From an uncultured Bermanella sp. (lineage in GTDB: Bacteria; Pseudomonadota; Gammaproteobacteria; Pseudomonadales; Oceanobacteraceae), in the NCBI GenBank assembly GCA_913058575.1, contig CAJXRF010000042.1:1-50309 (forward strand): a stretch of 50,309 nt of DNA, read 5' to 3'. Each line of letters opens with the position of its first letter. The stretch's first letter is position 1. The position numbers and the translations under genes are program-made. Positions 43,319 to 50,309 of the stretch are shown here, in pieces. The notes beneath the pieces were generated by a model. It was not told the origin of the DNA. It saw only the letters and a list, made by a program, of their open reading frames with translations, and did no database searches.

Positions 43319-44812
43319 ATGCTTTCCTTTACGCCTTCCTCCACAGGCCAAGTGTCCGCCTTGCGTAAAGTCACTGCATTCATGGCACTATTGGCAGGTA
43401 TAGCCCTGCTATTTGCTGATGTAGAAATTAACAGTGCTAGCCCTTGGTTTGAGATTCAGCTCATGGCCAAAGGTTTTAGCCAACCTGCATTTATGGATTT
43501 ATCTACCCTAAGCGAAGCGCTATTTACCACCCTAGCCTTTGCTTTTCAGGGGGTACTTGTGGGGGCTATTTTAGGTTTCATCATGGCGCTGGGGTTTGGC
43601 TCAGTCTGGGTACGCGCCTTTGCGGCTTTTATTCGCTCCATACATGAATTGTTTTGGGCACTGCTGTTTATTCAAATATCAGGCTTAAGCGCCTTAACTG
43701 GTTTTTTAGCCATTCTAATTCCGTTCACTGGTATTTTTGCCAAAGTGTTTGCAGAAATTTTAGAAGAAGCCGATCACGCACCAGAGCGTACTCTTAACCC
43801 AACTACTTCGTATTTAAGCCGATTATTTTATTCGCGTATTGTCATGGCGTGGCCTCAATTAAGTGCCTATGGCCGCTATCGCTTAGAATGTGCCATTCGT
43901 TCAAGTGCGGTATTAGGGTTTGTGGGTTTGCCCACCCTAGGGTTTGAAATGGAGAGTTATTTTAAACAAGGGGAATATGCCCATGGGGCAGGTCTTTTAT
44001 ACGTATTTTTTATTTTAATCGCCACTTTAAAATATTGGGTAAAACCCATCTTATTTCCCATCTACGGAATATTGGCCTTTGTGTATTTACCTCCAGTGGC
44101 GAATATTCAATGGCCCTTAGTGAAAACATTTTTAAGCCATGACATTGTTCCGTTGTCGTTGCAACAAGGGGACACAGCGGGCTTTTTGGCTTGGTTACAA
44201 TTTTTATGGCAAACCCAAATAGCTCAAGGTCTTGTTAACACCCTTTTACTTAGCCAAGTGGCTTTAATTTTAACCGGGCTTTTGGCATTGATGTTATTTC
44301 CTTTTAGCAGCCCGTTGTTCTTTTCAAAAATGCCAAGGGCCTTGGGCCAAACCACACTGATTGTTTTTCGTTCTTCTCCAGAGTATTTACTGGCATTTGT
44401 GGGGTTAATCATTTGGGGCCCTTCCATGCTGCCTGCCATTATTGCCCTGACCATTCACAATGGCTCTGTGATTGCCCATTTATTGGCCCTACAAAGCCAA
44501 ACATTAAAATTTAGAGCCGACGCAAGCCAAGGGCTGAATTTATATTTCTTTGAAGCTCTACCGCGCTTATACGGCAACTTCGTGGCATTGCTGTTGTATC
44601 GCTGGGAAATTATTTTAAGAGAAACCGCCATACTGGGCATGCTGGGCATTCCCACACTGGGCTTTTATATCGACTCGGCATTTGAAGAGATTCGCTTTGA
44701 TCGCGCTATACTGCTGATACTGGTCACAGCTTTGTTAAATATAATCGTAGACCATGTGGCTCGCTACTTACGCCACCAGCTGCATGTATCAGCTGTGCCC
44801 GAATCTTTATGA
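43319..44812 (+). CDS. ABC transporter permease, two fused PhnE-like halves
   Basis: A 497-residue inner-membrane protein containing two permease domains of the PhnE type, each with its own ATPase-contact loop: SAVLGFVGLPTLGFEMESYF (about residues 200-220) and ETAILGMLGIPTLGFYIDSA (about 435-455). The first half spans about 20-260, the second about 300-480. Most PhnE homologues are about 260 residues, so this is a tandem fusion that should supply both halves of the channel. It begins two bases after the ATPase stop without a strong Shine-Dalgarno. Together with the two preceding genes it makes a complete importer for an oxyanion. Confidence 0.85.
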   Translation: MLSFTPSSTGQVSALRKVTAFMALLAGIALLFADVEINSASPWFEIQLMAKGFSQPAFMDLSTLSEALFTTLAFAFQGVLVGAILGFIMALGFGSVWVRAFAAFIRSIHELFWALLFIQISGLSALTGFLAILIPFTGIFAKVFAEILEEADHAPERTLNPTTSYLSRLFYSRIVMAWPQLSAYGRYRLECAIRSSAVLGFVGLPTLGFEMESYFKQGEYAHGAGLLYVFFILIATLKYWVKPILFPIYGILAFVYLPPVANIQWPLVKTFLSHDIVPLSLQQGDTAGFLAWLQFLWQTQIAQGLVNTLLLSQVALILTGLLALMLFPFSSPLFFSKMPRALGQTTLIVFRSSPEYLLAFVGLIIWGPSMLPAIIALTIHNGSVIAHLLALQSQTLKFRADASQGLNLYFFEALPRLYGNFVALLLYRWEIILRETAILGMLGIPTLGFYIDSAFEEIRFDRAILLILVTALLNIIVDHVARYLRHQLHVSAVPESL

Positions 44813-44870
44813 ATCAGGTTAAGATAACAACACCCATTTATTTTACACAATTATTATTGGATAGCCGTTC

Positions 44871-47144
44871 GTGCAATCATTGCCAAACGTAAAAGACATA
44901 GTATTAGTGGGCGGCGGCCATACCCATGCATTGGTCATTCGCATGTGGGCCATGAACCCTGTGCCGGGCTTGCGCATAACGCTTATTTCACCACAGGTAC
45001 ATACTCCCTACTCTGGTATGCTGCCTGGATTAGTGGCTGGCCATTATACTTTTGATCAAACTCATATCGATCTACAAAGGTTATGTGCTTGGGCCAATGT
45101 ACGATTCATTATGGCCAGTGCCAATGCCATTGACCCTGATAACAAAACCATCAGCTTACCAACACGACCCAATATTCATTACGACTTTTGCTCGGTAGAC
45201 ATTGGCAGCACACCTAACCAAGATATAACGGGCTGTAAAGAACATGCAGTGGCTGTAAAGCCCATTAGCGAATTTTACGGTCAGTGGCAAAACTTGCAGC
45301 AACAATTATTGCAGCGAAAAACCGAAACCGCTGCACAAGCGCCCATGAAAATAAGTGTGATTGGTGGCGGTGCCGGTGGCATAGAACTGATATTTGCCAT
45401 GAATCATTGGTGCACACAACACGACTGTCAGGCACAGTTCACGCTTGTGAGCCGAGGCAAAAATTTACTCAGTGGTGCACCAAAATCTTTACAAAAACAA
45501 TTAGACAAAAAACTCATTAAAAACAATATTCATAGCTTGCTGGGTTTTGATACACAAGAAATTTCCGCCACCCACATTCATGGCATCACTGTGCACAACC
45601 ATACCAGCCAAACAATTGAATGCCACCAAGCTTTTTACTGCACACAAGCCTCGGCCGCCCCTTGGCTGAATAAAAGTACCCTTGCTTTAACTGAACAAGG
45701 CTTTATTAAAATAAAAGATTCCTTACAATCCACCAGTCACCCAAGCCTGTTTGCCGCCGGTGATATTGCCCATCAAGTGAATGACCCACGGCCTAAAGCC
45801 GGTGTGTATGCGGTACGCATGGCGCCCATTTTATTTCACAATTTAATCGCCACTGCCCTCAATAAGCCTTTAAAAACTTTTAAACCCCAAAAAGATTTTC
45901 TAAGTCTCTTAGCCCTAGGGGATCAATATGCCCTTGCCAGTCGTAAACCTTTTTCCTTAAGTGGCAAACTAATGTGGAAATGGAAAAACCACATTGATGT
46001 GGAATTTATGAATCAGTTTCACCAATTGCCCGCTATGGATGCCTCTTCTGTAACATCTACTGCAATAGATTCAAACTTACAAAGTGAATTAGGCATTAAA
46101 GATATTCACGAATTAAGCATGCGCTGTGGCGGCTGTGGCGGAAAAGTGGGGGCCAGTGTATTGAGTGAAGTGCTAAATGAGCTTAAGCCTTACCCTCAAG
46201 CGGATGTATTAGTGGGTTTAGACAGCCCAGATGACGCAGCGGTGATCAACATCCCCACGAATCAAAATTTAGTGCAAACCATTGACCATTTAAAAACCTT
46301 CATTGACGACCCTTACCTGTTTGGGCAGTTAGCTGCATTACACGCCTTAAGTGATGCGTTTGCCATGAATGCCCAACCACAGTCAGCACAAGCCTTAGTG
46401 CAACTGCCCATTGCCAGCGAAGCCATTCAAAAAAGAGATATGGCTCAGCTCATGCAGGGGGCTCTGAAGGTATTAAATACGCACCACTGTACTTTAGTGG
46501 GTGGGCACACCAATGAAGAAACTCAATTGAGTTTAGGTTTCTGCATTAATGCATTAGCCCAACCAAAAGACATATTGCATAAGCAAGGGGCCAATAAAGG
46601 GGAAGTGCTGATATTGACTCAACCTTTAGGCAGCGGCGCACTGTTTGCTGGACACATGCGCGGGCAGGCCAATGGCACAGATATTCAGCAAGCACTTAAA
46701 CATATGCTGCAATCAAACCAACAAGCTGGCAAAATTTTTCAACAGTTTAATGCCTCAGCCTGCACCGATGTCACCGGCTTTGGTTTGCTTGGTCATTTAG
46801 TTGAAATGTTAAAAGGAAAAGAGATTGGGGCAGAATTAACCCTTGATAAAATAGATGCTTTATCGGGTTCACTGCAGGTCATGAAAGCAGGCATATTTAG
46901 CTCATTACAGCCTAAAAATGTACGTTTACGCCGCGCCCTTAATGATCAGGAAGCGTTTATTCATCACCCAAAGTATCCATTGTTATTTGACCCACAAACT
47001 TGTGGTGGGTTATTGGCAAGCGTAAGTGCTCAGCAAGCACAAGATTGCATCGCTGTGTTAAAAGAAAATGGCTACTCATGCAGTGCCATTATTGGCCAGT
47101 TAACTCCATTACCAGAACAGGGGTTAATTACGCTTAGCCACTGA
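44871..47144 (+). CDS. selD: Selenophosphate synthetase fused to an FAD/NAD oxidoreductase domain
   Basis: A 757-residue fusion from a GTG start. Residues 1-370 form a two-dinucleotide-fold flavoprotein like NADH dehydrogenase (VLVGGGHTHALVI, SVIGGGAGGIELIFA, FAAGDIAHQV). Residues about 405-757 are SelD: MRCGGCGGKVG with the catalytic Cys422, GLDSPDDAAV, a DH-K loop (QTIDHLKTFIDDPY), ALSDAFAMNAQP and GGHTNEE. A Cys, not selenocysteine, is at the active site. The enzyme makes selenophosphate from selenide and ATP, feeding mnmH. The flavin domain may reduce selenium species to selenide before phosphorylation. The lack of selA/B/C here argues that tRNA modification is the use in this locus. Confidence 0.93.
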   Translation: MQSLPNVKDIVLVGGGHTHALVIRMWAMNPVPGLRITLISPQVHTPYSGMLPGLVAGHYTFDQTHIDLQRLCAWANVRFIMASANAIDPDNKTISLPTRPNIHYDFCSVDIGSTPNQDITGCKEHAVAVKPISEFYGQWQNLQQQLLQRKTETAAQAPMKISVIGGGAGGIELIFAMNHWCTQHDCQAQFTLVSRGKNLLSGAPKSLQKQLDKKLIKNNIHSLLGFDTQEISATHIHGITVHNHTSQTIECHQAFYCTQASAAPWLNKSTLALTEQGFIKIKDSLQSTSHPSLFAAGDIAHQVNDPRPKAGVYAVRMAPILFHNLIATALNKPLKTFKPQKDFLSLLALGDQYALASRKPFSLSGKLMWKWKNHIDVEFMNQFHQLPAMDASSVTSTAIDSNLQSELGIKDIHELSMRCGGCGGKVGASVLSEVLNELKPYPQADVLVGLDSPDDAAVINIPTNQNLVQTIDHLKTFIDDPYLFGQLAALHALSDAFAMNAQPQSAQALVQLPIASEAIQKRDMAQLMQGALKVLNTHHCTLVGGHTNEETQLSLGFCINALAQPKDILHKQGANKGEVLILTQPLGSGALFAGHMRGQANGTDIQQALKHMLQSNQQAGKIFQQFNASACTDVTGFGLLGHLVEMLKGKEIGAELTLDKIDALSGSLQVMKAGIFSSLQPKNVRLRRALNDQEAFIHHPKYPLLFDPQTCGGLLASVSAQQAQDCIAVLKENGYSCSAIIGQLTPLPEQGLITLSH

Positions 47145-47198
47145 GCATAATCAACCCAATACAAATTACATATTAAAAATTGATCAGCACGGATTATT

Positions 47199-47615
47199 AT
47201 GAACACTAAAATTCACAAAAAATTAAATGAATTGTCCATTAATTTAATGAAGGCGGCCGATCGCCAAGACGCAGAAAAGTTTTACCCCCTATACGATGAG
47301 CTTAAAGCCCTTTGCTTTGATAACGAATCTGACCCGGTTAAAAATCACCCAGAACAATGGGAAACCCTTGCCGATTTCACCGATGAATTAGATCAAGCCA
47401 TTGAGTATTACCAGGTGGCCCTAAAATACGCTGCCCCTCTTAAATCGGGAGAATTCAAAGCCTCCATTCATTATTCTATGGCCGTTTTATACAAAGACCA
47501 TAATCAAGCGGCACTGGCCCTTGAGTGTGTCAATATAGCCAACGCCAGTATGAAGCGTGTACATGATGAAATTCTGCAAGAGGAGATTGACCAGTTAATT
47601 AGAGAGCTTTCCTAG
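47199..47615 (+). CDS. Small TPR-like hypothetical protein
   Basis: A 138-residue soluble protein with two to three TPR-like helix pairs, for example DFTDELDQAIEYYQVALKYA and AVLYKDHNQAALALECVNIA. There is no signal peptide. It starts 54 bases after selD, close enough for cotranscription but without a visible selenium link. A GGA lies upstream of the ATG. The function is not known. It is followed by a strong terminator. Confidence 0.8.
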   Translation: MNTKIHKKLNELSINLMKAADRQDAEKFYPLYDELKALCFDNESDPVKNHPEQWETLADFTDELDQAIEYYQVALKYAAPLKSGEFKASIHYSMAVLYKDHNQAALALECVNIANASMKRVHDEILQEEIDQLIRELS

Positions 47616-47636
47616 AAAATTAATAAATAACAAATG

Positions 47637-47690
47637 AAAACTAAAAAGCCTTTGCTGATGGTCAATCGGCAAAGGCTTTTTAGTTTTTAA
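47637..47690. terminator. Bidirectional terminator, 19-bp stem
   Basis: A perfect 19-bp stem (47637-47655 with 47669-47687) with a 13-base loop, followed by T residues on both strands. It separates the selenium operon from the convergent FecR gene. This is the longest perfect hairpin I found in the window. Confidence 0.92.
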
Positions 47691-47727
47691 TTCTCTGTCA
47701 TGTCATACGACATATGTCATTTAAAAA

Positions 47728-49983
47728 TCATTCTTGTATTAAGGTAAACACCCCAGTGGTGTGTTTATTTATATTGTCAGACGTACCAAGGTTAAAGCCC
47801 CCCGCAAATATATCACCAGGGTTCACAAAAAATCCCCCTACTGTGCCAATCACTTCGTTGGTGATAATAGTCCCTTCCATCCCGCCTTGATGAATGTGCC
47901 CTCCAACCGTTTGAGTATAAAATTCTGGATACGCAATTTCATCGTATTCATCCGTCATCATCTGACCGCTAAATTGAACATCCCAATAAGACTGGGCATC
48001 ACTGGTTTCCATGTTCATGGTTTCTATATTCAATTGACCATTGGTAATTTGACCATTACCAAAGTCCACATCAAATTCCCCAGTAAAATGACTCACAATA
48101 CCATCATCCGCAAAACCAATACACTGACCGTAATCGCTACAATCGCCGCCACCAGCAAAACTCACATTGCCCGTTAAATCATTAATGTCGGCCCGCTCGC
48201 CAAATACACCAAAGATTAAATTGCTTTCATCAAGGAAATTAAACTCAGAACCACCCGACACTAAATTAATATCCACGCCATCACCCGGGCTGGCCAACCA
48301 AGCCCCCCAACGAATATTGCCATTGTTGGCATCATTCACGTTGTTAATTTGAATGTCACAAATTTTTCCATTATTCGCACAACTTTTAAAATCTTTGTAA
48401 GAGTCCACGGTATCTTCCGTATCCCGAGTAGACGTTTCTAAAAACGATAATATAAAGTCACCATTAGAGTCTTCACTGCCAGATAAGCTCACCCAAATTG
48501 GACTGTCGTTATCCGCACGCCACGACCCATACCCCAAACTTAAATTGGTATTGGTACTCCAAAACCAATCGGTATTAGGGCTGCTACTAGAGCCCCCTAA
48601 CTGGGCCATAAGCTGCTGATCTGGAATGGAGTTTCCTGAATCAAATGTCAACGACATTTGGCTAATGTAATCATCTCCAGAGTCCACCGGTTGAAACACA
48701 AAGCGCTGACCCGCAGGGTCATCTACTAACAATACTTCCACTGGAATACTGTTATAGGTTAGCTCTGAATTTAAATGCTCCACCAAGTCCTGAGGGTTGG
48801 TTATATCAGCATTAATATAAAGCATGGTAGTGGTTGGTGTACCAATATCACTCACTGAATCATAGGTGGTGTAATTAAAATCAAGATAAGCCGTTTGCCC
48901 AGAGGCTGAAAAATCAAACGCGATAAAATTATTCACATTTACCGCATTAGGAGATTCTAACTGGCTATTAAAATTAGGAAGCCCATCACTGCCAATGCTA
49001 TAACCTAGTTGCATATTTAAGGCCGATATATTGTGTGATTGAGCAAGACTCCATTCTTCGTCACTTAATATATTGGGATATGGACTAGTGTGTATATCGA
49101 TGCCTGAGTATGGGTCTTCAAAGATTGAGGGGGCACTCACGGTTGTTTTCACTATTGCTTCTTCAATATTTACTACTAACTCCTCTTCATCTTCTTTACT
49201 TTTCTTCTTAATCGCTTCTTTGGCTTCTGTTGTTTCAATTTCCTCTGGCACTTCTGTATTTTCCACAAGCAATTCTATGGATTCATCCTCTTCTGAATCT
49301 GAAGACGTTTCGTCAGCGTCTTCATCTGTCGATTCTTTTTCATCAGACGTATTTTTCGTCAATGAAGCAGGGACAACCAATAACCCAAGAGGAGGCATCC
49401 CCAAAGTTACCCGAGTATAATTAAAGTCATTACCCAAACCTAAATCAATGGAGCCCGCTTCGTTTTCAACACTGATGCCGCCCACATAAACCGCCATCAC
49501 ATAACTATCACTGCTTTCTTGCTGTATTTCATAGTTAGTTCCGCGTATTCCCACTGAAGCGGCAGGTGTTTGAACTCGGTAGGCACTTTTATCACCCTTA
49601 CCAATAATACCGGTAATGGTTCTAAAGCCTCCTGTGACTAAATTCATCACCACTTCTTTTTTACTGGTGCCACGGCTGCCATCATCGTATAAATAACTGG
49701 TAATGCTTAATTCACTGCCGGGTTTAATGGTCATTAAGGCTTTATCAATAAAACGTAATTGCACCGATCCATTGGCTCCGGTTTTAATCACCTCACCGCT
49801 GTAAATTTTTGAGCGACGTTCAAGCGTACGGGTTTTCCCTAAGGTAGACACCGCACTCACCTGACCTTTGGCCAATATTACTTGTGCTGCCAAATCAGCA
49901 GCACTGGCAGACAGGCAAAAGCTCGCCACGAACAACAAAACAACACACTGAACCAAAATATGTGTGAGCGATTTAGGGTTCAT
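47728..49983 (-). CDS. FecR-domain exported protein with acidic region and C-terminal beta domain
   Basis: The ATG at 49983 (751 residues) sits behind GGAGG; an in-frame upstream start at 50013 is less likely. The signal peptide CVVLLFVASFCLSASA cleaves after ASA. A FecR domain (about residues 35-175) has TLERRSKIYSGEVIKTGANG and ASVGIRGTNYEI. Residues about 210-285 are very acidic (Glu/Asp-rich). A central beta region (about 300-560) precedes a C-terminal lipocalin/TbpB-like barrel with GHIHQGGMEGTIITNEVI and GFNLGTSDNINKHTTG. It is not an anti-sigma factor, having no cytoplasmic domain. It is probably a cell-surface or periplasmic carbohydrate- or ligand-binding protein. It lies 30 bases downstream of the barrel gene. 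Confidence 0.82.
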   Translation of the reverse strand: MNPKSLTHILVQCVVLLFVASFCLSASAADLAAQVILAKGQVSAVSTLGKTRTLERRSKIYSGEVIKTGANGSVQLRFIDKALMTIKPGSELSITSYLYDDGSRGTSKKEVVMNLVTGGFRTITGIIGKGDKSAYRVQTPAASVGIRGTNYEIQQESSDSYVMAVYVGGISVENEAGSIDLGLGNDFNYTRVTLGMPPLGLLVVPASLTKNTSDEKESTDEDADETSSDSEEDESIELLVENTEVPEEIETTEAKEAIKKKSKEDEEELVVNIEEAIVKTTVSAPSIFEDPYSGIDIHTSPYPNILSDEEWSLAQSHNISALNMQLGYSIGSDGLPNFNSQLESPNAVNVNNFIAFDFSASGQTAYLDFNYTTYDSVSDIGTPTTTMLYINADITNPQDLVEHLNSELTYNSIPVEVLLVDDPAGQRFVFQPVDSGDDYISQMSLTFDSGNSIPDQQLMAQLGGSSSSPNTDWFWSTNTNLSLGYGSWRADNDSPIWVSLSGSEDSNGDFILSFLETSTRDTEDTVDSYKDFKSCANNGKICDIQINNVNDANNGNIRWGAWLASPGDGVDINLVSGGSEFNFLDESNLIFGVFGERADINDLTGNVSFAGGGDCSDYGQCIGFADDGIVSHFTGEFDVDFGNGQITNGQLNIETMNMETSDAQSYWDVQFSGQMMTDEYDEIAYPEFYTQTVGGHIHQGGMEGTIITNEVIGTVGGFFVNPGDIFAGGFNLGTSDNINKHTTGVFTLIQE

Positions 49984-50012
49984 GTATCCTCCACGTAAAC
50001 AAGTGCTTAGCA

Positions 50013-50309
50013 TTAAAAACGATAACTCATGCCAAATTCAATTTTCGATCTTTGATAAGTATTGGCTTCAAGGGTACTATCTGAATCCATAAAACTGACG
50101 TCATTCCTAAAGCCTAAATGCTTATTCATCGAATAACGCCACCCCACCACACCCACTATTACGGTGTCTTCTCTTAATTGAGTATATAAAGCCCGATTAA
50201 TGCCATCGTGTTCACTTTCCACCACACTCAGAACGCCATAATAACTAATACGACTTCCCCAAAGGTTAGTACTTTGCAAAGTGGCCCCATAATATTCTTT
50301 GCCATTAAA
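50013..50309 (-). CDS. Outer-membrane beta-barrel protein, C-terminal part
   Basis: Partial: the frame is open to the right edge of the window (99 residues seen), so the N-terminus is outside. It shows amphipathic strands (GVVGWRYSMNKHLGFRNDVS, then SKIEFGMSYRF). The last residue is Phe in a typical outer-membrane barrel end. It is followed by the FecR-domain gene on the same strand, so they probably share an operon, an arrangement seen with CHASE2/FecR modules. The size of the whole barrel is unknown. Confidence 0.8.
   Translation of the reverse strand, partial: FNGKEYYGATLQSTNLWGSRISYYGVLSVVESEHDGINRALYTQLREDTVIVGVVGWRYSMNKHLGFRNDVSFMDSDSTLEANTYQRSKIEFGMSYRF

Noticed and set aside
46125-46136. 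Possible selenocysteine at the SelD active site
   Set aside because: The codon at the catalytic position is TGT (Cys422), not TGA.

Overview
The window reads as chromosomal DNA of a moderately AT-rich, marine-type gammaproteobacterium, most like Oceanospirillales/Alteromonadales relatives. This rests on family content (2-selenouridine tRNA synthase with a fused SelD, RhlE, CPXCG and DUF924 proteins, MASE3-GGDEF-EAL, FecR plus beta-barrel, giant thrombospondin type-3 lipoprotein), not on any rRNA marker. I found no tRNA, rRNA or CRISPR. Genes are dense, with short operons separated by hairpin terminators.

Layout. 1-1.9 kb: the edge of an IS91-family mobile element, with a Y2 transposase running off the left end, translationally coupled to a tyrosine recombinase. 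1.9-8.1 kb (mostly minus strand): a double cupin; an SDR oxidoreductase divergent from an HxlR regulator with a tandem-repeat operator; a NADAR glycosidase; and a redox operon (glutaredoxin, Lpd-like flavoprotein, small NrtS-type nitrate/nitrite transporter) divergent from an AraC regulator. 7.7-9.4 kb: a MerR regulator divergent from an Old Yellow Enzyme, with a textbook 19-bp-spacer MerR promoter. 9.7-15.5 kb: single genes (second, membrane-anchored glutaredoxin; cold-shock protein with long leader; CPXCG protein; EamA transporter; GST; DUF924; exported helical-repeat protein). 15.5-22 kb (minus): a large c-di-GMP sensor, RhlE helicase and acyl-CoA dehydrogenase.

22-29 kb (plus): an orphan eukaryote-type HisA with AlkB, then a tight three-gene envelope operon. 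Its first gene fuses a transglutaminase-like domain, about seven membrane helices and an ATP-grasp ligase. The second encodes a TPR protein and the third an outer-membrane beta-barrel. Together they look like a trans-envelope peptide- or glycan-modifying or export system, and this is the best candidate for something undescribed. 29.3-33.2 kb: SRPBCC/LysR divergent pair, then a REC-TPR response regulator abutting a minimal histidine kinase. 33.4-39.9 kb: a 2155-residue lipoprotein with about 50 calcium-binding-type thrombospondin type-3 units.

40-47.6 kb: MAPEG protein, then a selenium operon: mnmH (tRNA 2-selenouridine synthase), a PhnD/PhnC/PhnE-like ABC importer with a double-length permease (probably selenium oxyanion uptake), and selD fused to an FAD/NAD domain. 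Together they would import selenium, activate it to selenophosphate and place it in tRNA. No selA, selB or selC is present. 47.7 kb to the end (minus): a FecR-domain exported protein and the C-terminus of an outer-membrane barrel that continues beyond the window.
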